From Flavobacterium fluviale (GTDB lineage Bacteria > Bacteroidota > Bacteroidia > Flavobacteriales > Flavobacteriaceae): DNA of 64,000 nt. Below the pieces are notes generated by a model. It was not told the DNA's origin and ran no database searches. It saw only the letters and a program-made list of their open reading frames with translations. The DNA lies in the NCBI RefSeq assembly GCF_003312915.1, contig NZ_CP030261.1, positions 4,030,001 to 4,094,000 of the forward strand, written 5' to 3'. Both the position numbers and the translations under genes were made by a program. Shown here piece by piece: positions 27,144 through 35,005 of this stretch; position 1 is the stretch's first letter; each line of letters starts with the position of its first letter.

Positions 27144-27226
27144 CCGCAAAGAGCGCAAGGACATACGCTAAGCACGCTATTTTATTCTTTGCGAACCTTG
27201 CGTAAATCTTTGCGCTCTTTGCGGTT
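27142..27226. repeat. Palindromic intergenic repeat (AACCGCAAAGAGCGCAA type)
   Basis: The ends AACCGCAAAGAGCGCAAG (27142) and CTTTGCGCTCTTTGCGGTT (to 27226) are inverted copies, with further CGCAAGG/CCTTGCG pairing inside. It overlaps the stop codon region of the 2H gene and may end its transcript. This looks like a dispersed REP-like element. Confidence 0.7.
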
Positions 27227-27276
27227 AAAATAACGAAGTTATTTTTTCGTATATTTGAATTTTACAATTCGAAAGT

Positions 27277-28200
27277 ATGAAATCCCTAGATTCATTTTAT
27301 CAAGATATAACCGAAGGCTCAACTGTTGATCCTACTTCTCTTCTACCAAACGATATTCAAAAAGAAATTGGTCATTTTAATGTTTTTGATATTAAAGAAC
27401 TTCTGGAACGCATGAAAGGAAAGCCTGGAATGCCTTATGACAGAAGGGCTTACTATAAGATAAGTTTAATTCGCGGCAAAAACAGAGCCGAATATGCGGA
27501 TAAAATAATCGATATAGAAAAGCAGGGATTGTTATTTGCAACGCCAAAAATTCCGTACAACTATTTACCGCAGGACACCAACCAGTCAGGACAGTTTTGT
27601 GTTTTTACCAGTGAATTTTTATCCAAAAACAAAAGCGGAATCGATCTGGACGAGCTTCCTATTTTTGCTTCAGACGGTTATCCTATTTTTCAATTATCTG
27701 ACGAAGAAGTAGAAGATGTCGCATTGATTTTCAACAAAATACAAAAAGAAATTAATTCTGATTATACCTATAAGTATGACTTAATCCGAAATTATGTTGC
27801 AGAATTAATTCATTTCGGACAAAAATTACAGCCTATAACGGCACTTTATTCTAAACATAATTCAGCTGCGCGAGTTTCTTCTTTATTTGCTGAATTGCTT
27901 GAAAGACAATTTCCTATTGAATCTCCAAATCAGCGATTAGAACTACGAACTGCTAAAGATTTTGCATCTCGATTATCGGTTCATGTCAATCACTTAAATA
28001 AGGTACTAAAAGAAAGTACCGGAAAAACTACAACCGAATTGATCAGCAATAGATTAACAAACGAAGCCAAAATTCTTTTAAAACAAACAGACTGGAATAT
28101 CTCTGAAATAGCCTATTCTCTTGGTTTTGAAGAATTGGCGCATTTTTCTAATTTCTTTAAAAAACAAACATCGTTGACGCCTTTGGCTTTTAGGAGTTAG
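27277..28200 (+). CDS. AraC-family transcriptional regulator
   Basis: 307 residues. The N-terminal 200 residues form a cupin-like sensor of the type found in flavobacterial AraC proteins (QSGQFCVFTSEFL). The C-terminal domain has the double helix-turn-helix (FASRLSVHVNHLNKVLKE and ISEIAYSLGFEELAHFSNFFKK). A TATATTTG box (27250-27257) stands 20 bases upstream. It probably controls the following short-chain dehydrogenase gene(s), judged only by position. Confidence 0.86.
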   Translation: MKSLDSFYQDITEGSTVDPTSLLPNDIQKEIGHFNVFDIKELLERMKGKPGMPYDRRAYYKISLIRGKNRAEYADKIIDIEKQGLLFATPKIPYNYLPQDTNQSGQFCVFTSEFLSKNKSGIDLDELPIFASDGYPIFQLSDEEVEDVALIFNKIQKEINSDYTYKYDLIRNYVAELIHFGQKLQPITALYSKHNSAARVSSLFAELLERQFPIESPNQRLELRTAKDFASRLSVHVNHLNKVLKESTGKTTTELISNRLTNEAKILLKQTDWNISEIAYSLGFEELAHFSNFFKKQTSLTPLAFRS

Positions 28201-28203
28201 TTT

Positions 28204-28330
28204 TTTGTTTCAGGTTTCAGGTTTCAGGTTTGGTAGAACTTTGTAAAAGTTTGAAGCTTTGACAAAGTTTAGCGTGCCGAATGTCTTCCTGAGCGAAGTC
28301 GAAGGATCGCATGCCGCATCGAGAAAGAGT
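28204..28330. repeat. Heptamer repeat and palindromic GAGCGAAGTCGAAG repeat
   Basis: After the AraC stop, TTTCAGG is repeated about three times (28207-28229). A piece of the dispersed family with core CTGAGCGAAGTCGAAG follows (about 28282-28306), related to copies at 29431 and 53481. The rest of the 312-base gap is AT-rich, and no gene is seen in it. Confidence 0.6.
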
Positions 28331-28513
28331 GTTTTACAATACATTTTTCGAATTCGCTCAAAAAGACATAAAATGAGAATTGGATTTTGGAATTTAAAAA
28401 ATTTGAAATTTCCAGCCTCTGATTTGAATTTCGCAAACATCGGTTTGATATTTACAACTTCGCGATTCTACTTCCACCCTACCTTTGTCTTATCAATTTA
28501 AAAGATCAAAAAG

Positions 28514-29242
28514 ATGAATTTATCAAACAATAAAATTTTAATTACAGGCGGTGCAAGCGGAATTGGACTTGGACTAACAGAACGATTTATTCAGGAAAAT
28601 AATACTGTTATAATTTGCGGCAGAAGAGAATCTGTTTTAAATGAAGTAAAAGCAAAATTCCCATCGGTCATAACCAAAGTCTGCGACTTATCCTTAGAAG
28701 AAGAAAGGATCGAACTTTACAAATGGATTTCTGAGAATCATCCAGATTTAAACGTACTAATTAATAATGCTGGAATTCAAAAATGGGTTTCTGTTACAGA
28801 TGCTGGTTTCTATGAAAGTATGAAAGCTGAAATCTCGACAAATATTGAAGCTCCTTTACATTTAACTTCATTATTTATAGAGCTAAAATCTTTACAAACA
28901 GTTATGAATGTAACTTCTGGATTAGCATTTTCTCCTTTTGCAAAAGTTCCTGTGTATTCTGCTACAAAGGCATTTTTCCGTTCATTTACAATTTCACTTC
29001 GTCATTTATTAAAAGCGAAAAATATCGAAGTAATCGAAATTATTCCGCCGGCACTAAATACAGATTTGGGTGGTGTTGGTCTGCATGACGCGCATCCAAG
29101 TGTAAACAGCTTTATCGAATCTATCTTTGAACAACTAAAAGAAGGCAGAACAGAACTTACCTTTGGAACAAGCGAAACCAGATTAAACGCAAGTGTTCCA
29201 GAACTAAAGGCATCATTTGAGGCTTTGCATTCTAATTTATAA
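28514..29242 (+). CDS. Short-chain dehydrogenase, DltE-like
   Basis: 242 residues. Cofactor loop TGGASGIG (near residue 11), NNAG block, and catalytic YSATK. The sequence resembles the DltE/YdfG-like branch of SDRs with a C-terminal extension (VPELKASFEALHSN). Substrate unknown. It stands alone between two repeat-filled gaps, downstream of an AraC gene. Confidence 0.85.
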   Translation: MNLSNNKILITGGASGIGLGLTERFIQENNTVIICGRRESVLNEVKAKFPSVITKVCDLSLEEERIELYKWISENHPDLNVLINNAGIQKWVSVTDAGFYESMKAEISTNIEAPLHLTSLFIELKSLQTVMNVTSGLAFSPFAKVPVYSATKAFFRSFTISLRHLLKAKNIEVIEIIPPALNTDLGGVGLHDAHPSVNSFIESIFEQLKEGRTELTFGTSETRLNASVPELKASFEALHSNL

Positions 29243-29260
29243 CTTTAAATTTTAAATTTA

Positions 29261-29414
29261 AACACATAGAAACATAGATATTGTAAAACGTTAAAAGGCA
29301 TTTCATTTGTTTAAGTAAACATAGCAATGCAGTTAAACAGCTATGTGTTAGAAACTAGTTTCTTTTAATAATCTTTTCATCTCAAAATGAAAACTATGTT
29401 TCTATGTGTTAAAA
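29261..29414 (-). mobile_element. MITE-like repeat, copy 1 (reverse orientation)
   Basis: About 150 bases bounded by inverted ends AACACATAGAAACATAG and CTATGTTTCTATGTGTT. Inside are TTAAAAGGCATTTCA and TAGAAACTAGTTTC, which match the reverse complement of the inner parts of the copies at 38341 and 51574. No open frame. A non-autonomous mobile element or REP-like unit. Confidence 0.7.
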
Positions 29415-29430
29415 GAATATAACAAAACGC

Positions 29431-29496
29431 TTTGTCCTCCCGAGCGTATTCGAAGGATATTCACACAAAGGTCTTCGACTGCGCTCAGACTGACAG
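29431..29496. repeat. Palindromic repeat, GAGCGAAGTCGAAG family
   Basis: CCCGAGCGTATTCGAAGG and GTCTTCGACTGCGCTCAGACTGACA form a diverged inverted pair. The right half matches the copy ending at 53547. Confidence 0.6.
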
Positions 29497-29552
29497 CAAA
29501 ACAGTAACAATAAACTATAAACAACAAACTATAAATAATAAACAACAAAAAA

Positions 29553-30317
29553 ATGGCAGTAAATACAAAAATAGCCTTAGTTACAGGCGGAAGCAGAGGT
29601 TTAGGAAAAAATATGGCAATTGCAATTGCTAAAAAAGGGATTGATGTAATTATCACATACAACAGTAAAAAAGACGAAGCTGATTTGGTGGTAAAAGAAA
29701 TCGAAAATTTGGGTCAGAGAGCCGCTTCGCTTCAATTAAACGTGGCTGAGTCAAATACTTTTGATTCTTTCTTCTCAAATGTTTCTGAAGTTTTAAAAGA
29801 CACTTTTAAAACAGATAAATTCGACTTTTTGGTAAACAATGCTGGAATCGGAATTCACAATTCATTTATTGGAACAACTGAAGATGAGTTTGATCAATTG
29901 ACCAATATTCAGTTTAAAGGTCCGTTTTTCTTAACTCAAAAAGGATTAAATGTAATGAATGACGGCGGCGGAATAGTAAATATTTCCACTGGTCTAGCAA
30001 GATTTTCGTTTCCAGGTTACGCAGCTTATGCAGCGATGAAAGGTGCAATTGAAACTTTAACTAAGTATCAGGCAAAAGAATTAGGCAATAGAAAAATTAA
30101 AGTAAATGTTGTTGCTCCTGGAGCAATCGAAACGGATTTTGGCGGCGGAGTGGTTCGTGATAATGAACAAATGAATCAGCAAATAGCTTCTGTAACTGCT
30201 CTAGGAAGAGTTGGTCTACCTGACGATATTGGTGGTGTCGTAGCTTTTTTATGTTCTGAAGAAGCGCGCTGGGTAAATGCACAACGCATTGAAGTTTCTG
30301 GCGGAATGATGCTTTAA
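29553..30317 (+). CDS. Short-chain dehydrogenase, FabG-like
   Basis: 254 residues. Cofactor loop TGGSRGLG, NNAG, active-site Ser in NISTG and YAAMK. The ending VNAQRIEVSGGMML is the usual SDR C-terminus. General NAD(P)-dependent oxidoreductase; no specific substrate can be read from the sequence. It is a single gene followed by a long heptamer repeat tract. Confidence 0.86.
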   Translation: MAVNTKIALVTGGSRGLGKNMAIAIAKKGIDVIITYNSKKDEADLVVKEIENLGQRAASLQLNVAESNTFDSFFSNVSEVLKDTFKTDKFDFLVNNAGIGIHNSFIGTTEDEFDQLTNIQFKGPFFLTQKGLNVMNDGGGIVNISTGLARFSFPGYAAYAAMKGAIETLTKYQAKELGNRKIKVNVVAPGAIETDFGGGVVRDNEQMNQQIASVTALGRVGLPDDIGGVVAFLCSEEARWVNAQRIEVSGGMML

Positions 30318-30510
30318 TGTTGATGGTGAATTGTTAATGGTGAATGGTGAATGGTTGATGGTGAATGGTTGATGGTTAATGGTTAATGGTTAATGGTTAA
30401 TGGTTGATGGTTTACTTGTTGATGATTAGTGGAATTTTTAATTTTTAATTTTTAATTTTTAATTTTTAATTTTTAATTTTTAATTTTTAATTTTTAATTT
30501 TTAATTTTTT
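30318..30510. repeat. Two tandem heptamer tracts
   Basis: From about 30330 to 30410 the unit is GGTTAAT with GGTGAAT and GGTTGAT variants. From 30433 to 30510 there are eleven perfect AATTTTT units. Perfect seven-base periodicity over 78 bases suggests replication slippage. There are no spacers, so it is not a CRISPR array. Confidence 0.9.
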
Positions 30511-30522
30511 CCCCCATAAAAC

Positions 30523-30557
30523 AAAACCCGATAAGCGTTAAAAACTTATCGGGTTTG
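30523..30557 (-). terminator. Terminator of the PepSY-like gene
   Basis: A perfect 12-pair stem AAACCCGATAAG/CTTATCGGGTTT. Reading leftward it is followed by TTTTGTTTTA. It stands between converging genes and may serve both. Confidence 0.8.
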
Positions 30558-30588
30558 TCATTTCAAATATATTTGAATTAGTAAAAGT

Positions 30589-31044
30589 TTACCTAATTTG
30601 GACTCTTTTATAAAATTCGCCATCCTCATCAAAAATAATATTATAAAATTTCGAATCTTTAATCAGGCTGGCTTCGTAACTTTTTACATTTAAATCATTT
30701 ACAACAGAAAAAAACTGTCTTAACGACTTAACAGGATAATTATCTTTGAGATAAACTTGTGCTTTTTTTGGCAGTTTGGTTAGTATTATTTGTGCTTTAT
30801 AAGCTTTAAAATTTCCGTTTTTATCATATCTTGCAAAAGCTGCTATTTTTGGTGTTTCATTAAATTTTGCTTCAAAAATAACATCTTCATTTTTACTACT
30901 GTATTCTACCTCCCAAATTGGTTTCTTTTTTGGATATTGCTTTTCAAAAGCTGTTCTAATATTTTCCGGCGGCAGTAAAATTCCGTTTTGAGCTATTAAA
31001 AAATTGCTGCAAACCACAAAGGCAAACAAAATAATATTTCTCAT
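30589..31044 (-). CDS. Secreted PepSY-like (DUF2874-type) protein
   Basis: 151 residues with a signal peptide ending SNFLIAQ. It then has the pattern of small periplasmic PepSY-like proteins: LPPENIRTAFEKQYPKKKPIWEVEY, a second half AQVYLKDNYPVKSLRQF, and strands of YEASLIKDSKFYNIIFDEDG. Such proteins resemble beta-lactamase-inhibitor folds, and their role is not established. It is a paralogue of the gene at 31103 (same order of motifs, about 40 percent alike by eye) and lies 58 bases downstream of it. Confidence 0.78.
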   Translation of the reverse strand: MRNIILFAFVVCSNFLIAQNGILLPPENIRTAFEKQYPKKKPIWEVEYSSKNEDVIFEAKFNETPKIAAFARYDKNGNFKAYKAQIILTKLPKKAQVYLKDNYPVKSLRQFFSVVNDLNVKSYEASLIKDSKFYNIIFDEDGEFYKRVQIR

Positions 31045-31102
31045 ATTTAGGTTTAAATTAAAATATAAAACTAAACAAAAAATATATATTTTTCCTACAA
31101 AA

Positions 31103-31576
31103 TTAATTTTTTTCTACTATCACATTAAAACCTCCATCTTTATCAAACTGAATATCATAGAATTTGGAATCTTTTTCTATTCCAACCTCGTAAGTCGTTA
31201 TTTTTTTATAATCTACAACAACGGCAATTTCGCGAATAGCTTTAGCAGCGTAATTTTTCTTTAGATAAGCTTGTGCTTTTGGCGGCAGCTGGCTTAACGG
31301 AATCTGCAGCTCATAAGCTTTCATATTCCCTAAATTATCATAAACAGCTAATGCTTTTGTCGTATTATTTACATTGTATTTCGCCTCGTACCGAATCTCA
31401 TCATTATCATCTCCAACATATTCCTCCGACCAAACAGCCGTTTTACCAGGATATTCTTTTTCAAAAGCAAGCTTCACCTTTTCTGGCGGTGTAACTACCT
31501 TTTTCATAGTATTTCCTTCCTGCGCAAGTAGAAAACTGGTGCATAAAAAAACAAAAGTCAAAAACACGTTCTTCAT
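31103..31576 (-). CDS. Secreted PepSY-like (DUF2874-type) protein, paralogue
   Basis: 157 residues. Signal peptide (LTFVFLCTSFLLAQEG), then VTPPEKVKLAFEKEYPGKTAVWSEEYVGD and the second half KAQAYLKKNYAAKAIREIAVVVD. It is evidently a tandem duplicate of the gene that follows it. Both lie next to the LytTR two-component genes on the same strand, but 123 bases separate them from it. Function unknown. Confidence 0.78.
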   Translation of the reverse strand: MKNVFLTFVFLCTSFLLAQEGNTMKKVVTPPEKVKLAFEKEYPGKTAVWSEEYVGDDNDEIRYEAKYNVNNTTKALAVYDNLGNMKAYELQIPLSQLPPKAQAYLKKNYAAKAIREIAVVVDYKKITTYEVGIEKDSKFYDIQFDKDGGFNVIVEKN

Positions 31577-31699
31577 GGCTTCATTTTTAAATTAAACTTT
31601 AAATCACGTATTAAAAGTACTACTTTTTCTTCAAGTATGTAGTATTTGTTTTTTTTTGGTAAGCAGTCTTTTATTTATCACTAAAAAACTGAAAAACAA

Positions 31700-32401
31700 T
31701 CACTTAAACTTCTTTAACCTATCCGTCAGCTCTCTTTTATAGGTAATTCCAATTGGAATTCTTTCATTTTTAATGATGACAAAATCTTTTTCGGTTACCT
31801 CAATTTTGTCCAAAGCAACTATATACGATTTATGAATGCGCATAAAACTCTTTTCTGGCAGACACTTCTCAAATTCAGTTGTTGTAATCGATGCCAGATA
31901 AGTTCTTTTAGTCGTGTGCAGTTTTACGTAGTTCCCAAAACTCTGCGCAAACAAAAGCTGATCCAATTCGATATTCATTAAATAGCCGTCGACTTTTACG
32001 TTAACCGAATTAATAGCTTCTTCTGCTTTTTGCTTTCCATTTTCTGTGGCAAAAAATCGATCAATTGCTTTTAAAAACCTTGGAAAATAAATCGGTTTCA
32101 GCAGATAATCAATTACGCCGTAATCGTAACTTTCTAAAGCAAATTCAGAATAAGCGGTCGTTAAAATAGTTTTTGGATGTGTTGGAAGAATCTTCAGCAG
32201 TTCCATTCCAGAAATTTCAGGCATATTAATATCCAGAAACATCAAATCAACCGTGTTTTCTCTGAGATAATTCATTGCTTCAATGCCATTATAACCTTGA
32301 AAAACCAATTCTAACTGCGGATTCTGTTTGATATAATTCGCCAAAACATAATGCGCCGCTGGTTCATCGTCTACAATAATGCATTTTTTTGCTTCTCTCA
32401 T
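31700..32401 (-). CDS. LytTR-family response regulator
   Basis: 233 residues. Receiver domain with the acidic pair Asp11/Asp12 and phospho-acceptor Asp57 (LMFLDINMPE); then a LytTR DNA-binding domain (about 130-230, FGNYVKLHTTKRTYLA and MRIHKSYIVALDKIE). It overlaps the stop of the kinase gene by 4 bases (ATGA), so the two are coupled. The efflux operon that diverges from the kinase gene is a likely target, by position. Confidence 0.92.
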   Translation of the reverse strand: MREAKKCIIVDDEPAAHYVLANYIKQNPQLELVFQGYNGIEAMNYLRENTVDLMFLDINMPEISGMELLKILPTHPKTILTTAYSEFALESYDYGVIDYLLKPIYFPRFLKAIDRFFATENGKQKAEEAINSVNVKVDGYLMNIELDQLLFAQSFGNYVKLHTTKRTYLASITTTEFEKCLPEKSFMRIHKSYIVALDKIEVTEKDFVIIKNERIPIGITYKRELTDRLKKFK

Positions 32402-33435
32402 CCTACAAACTTTTTAAGTTGTATTTCCAAATCAACAATATAAGTCTGTTTGTCGTCTTGAATATCTAATTTATAGTCTTTTCCATAAATTAAATTCAAA
32501 CGTTCGATTGTGTTTTTTAAGCCGATTTTAGTCGAAATCACATCATTTTTCTTCGGAATCGAATTGGTAACATGCAGATGTAATAATCCTTCTTTAACCG
32601 AAATGCTGATTTTTACATAGCAGTTTTCTATTGCACAAGTTCCGTGTTTAAAGGCATTTTCAACAAATGCAATTAAAAGCATTGGCGAAATTTTATAAGC
32701 ATTTTCGTTGTCAATACTAGAATCAAATGTAATATCACATCGATAGCCAACTCGTTCTTTTTCAAGCTGTACGTAACTGTTTATAAATTCTAATTCGTCT
32801 TCCAGAGACACAAATTGCTTGCCGTTACTTTCCAGCTGATAACGCATGAGCTGTGAAACTTTCATAATCAAATCTGGTGTTCGGTCTGGAAATTGAAGAC
32901 TGATTCCGTAAAGTGTATTAAAAGTATTGAACAAAAAATGCGGATTCAACTGTCCTTTCAAAGAATTTAACTGCATTTGATTGAACAATAAAGCCGCATC
33001 GGTTTGTTTTCTGTGGATACGATAAAACTTGAAAACAATTATCGGACTCAGAATACAGACTAAAGTCCCTAAAACACTAGCTAACTGATAAGCGTAACTT
33101 CTTTGATGTGAATTTTGATACAAATGACATTTGGCAAACATATCCAGCATTGTGATTTCGTACAATACGACAGAAAACACAAAAACGCCAAACAATGTCA
33201 ATATGATATACGTAAAAGGTTTGTTTGCCTTGAATAAAATGGGAAGGAGAAAGAAGCGGTTAAACTGGGCATGCATGTACAAAATGCAGTAAAAAAATAT
33301 ACCCATTAAAATAGAAATGAAGGAACTAAATAACATCCAATCATTTTTTAAGGTATAAATTGTAAATGAAAAAAGGACAACGGCAACCTCCTGCCACCAT
33401 TTGTTATCCAATATTTTATCGATTTTTTTGTTCAT
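32398..33435 (-). CDS. LytS/YehU-type sensor histidine kinase
   Basis: 345 residues from the ATG at 33435 (a TTG eight codons upstream is also open but less likely). Four hydrophobic segments fill the first 150 residues. The His_kinase domain follows with the phospho-acceptor histidine in QLNPHFLFNTFNTLYGIS, then an ATPase domain (LLIAFVENAFKHGT as the N box; IGLKNTIERLNLIYG as G box). There is no separate sensory domain, so the signal is probably sensed in the membrane. It pairs with the LytTR regulator. Confidence 0.92.
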   Translation of the reverse strand: MNKKIDKILDNKWWQEVAVVLFSFTIYTLKNDWMLFSSFISILMGIFFYCILYMHAQFNRFFLLPILFKANKPFTYIILTLFGVFVFSVVLYEITMLDMFAKCHLYQNSHQRSYAYQLASVLGTLVCILSPIIVFKFYRIHRKQTDAALLFNQMQLNSLKGQLNPHFLFNTFNTLYGISLQFPDRTPDLIMKVSQLMRYQLESNGKQFVSLEDELEFINSYVQLEKERVGYRCDITFDSSIDNENAYKISPMLLIAFVENAFKHGTCAIENCYVKISISVKEGLLHLHVTNSIPKKNDVISTKIGLKNTIERLNLIYGKDYKLDIQDDKQTYIVDLEIQLKKFVG

Positions 33436-33492
33436 TCTTAATTTTGAAATAGGGTACAAAGTACGAACAAATATTTAATTAATTTTTTCAAA

Positions 33493-33573
33493 AAATGACA
33501 AATTCAATTCGTCATTTACTAGTGCAGTACATCACTTAACATGACTTTTATCAGCGTAAGAGAAATAAATTTG
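33493..33573 (+). promoter_or_regulatory. Promoter region of the first RND efflux operon
   Basis: TAAATTTG (33566-33573) is a perfect minus-7 box, so transcription begins near 33580. An inverted pair AAATGAC (33493-33499) and GTCATTT (33511-33517) lies about 50-70 bases upstream of the box, in the gap shared with the kinase gene. It could be the binding site of the LytTR regulator or another factor. Confidence 0.55.
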
Positions 33574-33609
33574 TTTCATCAAAAACATTTCATATCACAC
33601 CTTGAGTTT

Positions 33610-34995
33610 ATGTATTTCAAAAAAATTACCTTTTTATTTTTATTGATTTTTGCCTCAATCGGTTACTCTCAAACCCTTTCTTTAAAAGAAGCAGTAAAAA
33701 CTGGGCTTGAAAACTACGGTTCCATCCGAGCAAAAACCAATTACACCAATGCATCAAAAGAGACTCTAAAACAATCTCGTCGTGATTATCTGCCCAACTT
33801 AAATTTGTCGGCGCAGCAAGATTACGGAACTGTAAACGGACAAAACGGACCGCTTTATGGTTTTGGCGGACTTGGAGTTGCTTCATCAGGACTTCCGTTA
33901 CCTGAACAAAACTGGAACTCAGCATTTGGCGCGCTTTATCTGGTCAACATGAACTGGGATTTTTTCACTTTTGGAAAAGCCAAAGAAAAAATCAATTTGT
34001 CTAAAATTGATGTTCAGGCCAAAGAAAAAGATTTAGAGCAGGAAAAATTCCAGCAGGAAATCAAAATTTCTGCAGCTTATTTAAATTTACTGGCAAGTCA
34101 GAGATTATTGATTTCGCAGCAAAAAAATCTGGAGCGTGCAGAGGTTTTCAAAAAGACAGCCGCTGCCAGAGTTAAAAACGGATTATTGGCAGGCGTCGAT
34201 TCTACATTGGCAACTGCAGAAGTTTCTAAAGCTAAAATTGCTTTAAACCTAGCTAGAAATTTCGTTAAAGAACAAAACAACAAATTAGTTGACTTGATGG
34301 GTGTTGCACCGCAGGATTTTGTTACCGATACTCTTTTTGTAACTCAGATTCCAAAAGAACTAATTAAAGGAAATGCGGCAAATGACAGTCTGCATCCGTT
34401 ATTACAATTCTATAAAACGAGAATTGATTACAGCAACCAGCAGGTTAAATTATTCAAACGTTTTTATTACCCAACCATGAGTGCTTTTGGTGTTTTACAA
34501 ACCAGAGCTTCAGGATTTGAAAACAGCTATGCAACCGACCAAAATGCTTTCAGCAGAAATTATTGGGACGGCGTAAATCCAGATCGTACGAATTATTTGA
34601 TCGGCGTTGGAATTACGTGGAATTTAACCACTCCATTTAGATCCAGCAAACAAGTCAGCGCTCAGAAATTTGTTTCACAGGCTTTGCAGGAAGAATACAA
34701 TCAGGCGGATAGAGAATTGAAATCGCAGCTGAATTTTGCCGAAGATAAGATCAGAATTACTTTAGAAAATTATGCCGAAGCACCTATTCAGGTGGATGCG
34801 GCAAAAAGAGCTTATTTGCAAAAATCGACTTTATACAAAAACGGCTTAACCGACTTAACTGATTTAACACAAACAATATATGTTTTGAATCGTGCGGAAA
34901 TTGACCGTGATATTGTCAACAATAATGTATGGCAGTCGTTTTTGCTGAAAGTTGCTGCAACTGGCAATTTTGACTTATTTATAAATGAATTTTAA
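33610..34995 (+). CDS. Outer-membrane efflux channel, TolC family
   Basis: 461 residues from the ATG at 33610; an in-frame ATG at 33541 lies upstream of the promoter and no signal peptide would follow it. The signal peptide (ITFLFLLIFASIGYSQ) leads into two outer-membrane efflux protein repeats, long helices with heptad character, e.g. QEKFQQEIKISAAYLNLLASQ and FAEDKIRITLENYAEAPIQVDAAKRAY. It starts the operon channel-pump-adaptor, 10 bases before the pump gene. Confidence 0.9.
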   Translation: MYFKKITFLFLLIFASIGYSQTLSLKEAVKTGLENYGSIRAKTNYTNASKETLKQSRRDYLPNLNLSAQQDYGTVNGQNGPLYGFGGLGVASSGLPLPEQNWNSAFGALYLVNMNWDFFTFGKAKEKINLSKIDVQAKEKDLEQEKFQQEIKISAAYLNLLASQRLLISQQKNLERAEVFKKTAAARVKNGLLAGVDSTLATAEVSKAKIALNLARNFVKEQNNKLVDLMGVAPQDFVTDTLFVTQIPKELIKGNAANDSLHPLLQFYKTRIDYSNQQVKLFKRFYYPTMSAFGVLQTRASGFENSYATDQNAFSRNYWDGVNPDRTNYLIGVGITWNLTTPFRSSKQVSAQKFVSQALQEEYNQADRELKSQLNFAEDKIRITLENYAEAPIQVDAAKRAYLQKSTLYKNGLTDLTDLTQTIYVLNRAEIDRDIVNNNVWQSFLLKVAATGNFDLFINEF

Positions 34996-35005
34996 TTAGA
35001 TCCAA

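Noticed and set aside
30318-30510. Possible CRISPR array
   Set aside because: The seven-base units follow each other without spacers and no cas gene is near.
33541-33609. Upstream start of the TolC-like gene
   Set aside because: The minus-7 box at 33566-33573 lies within this stretch, so it is not part of the message, and the signal peptide begins at 33610.
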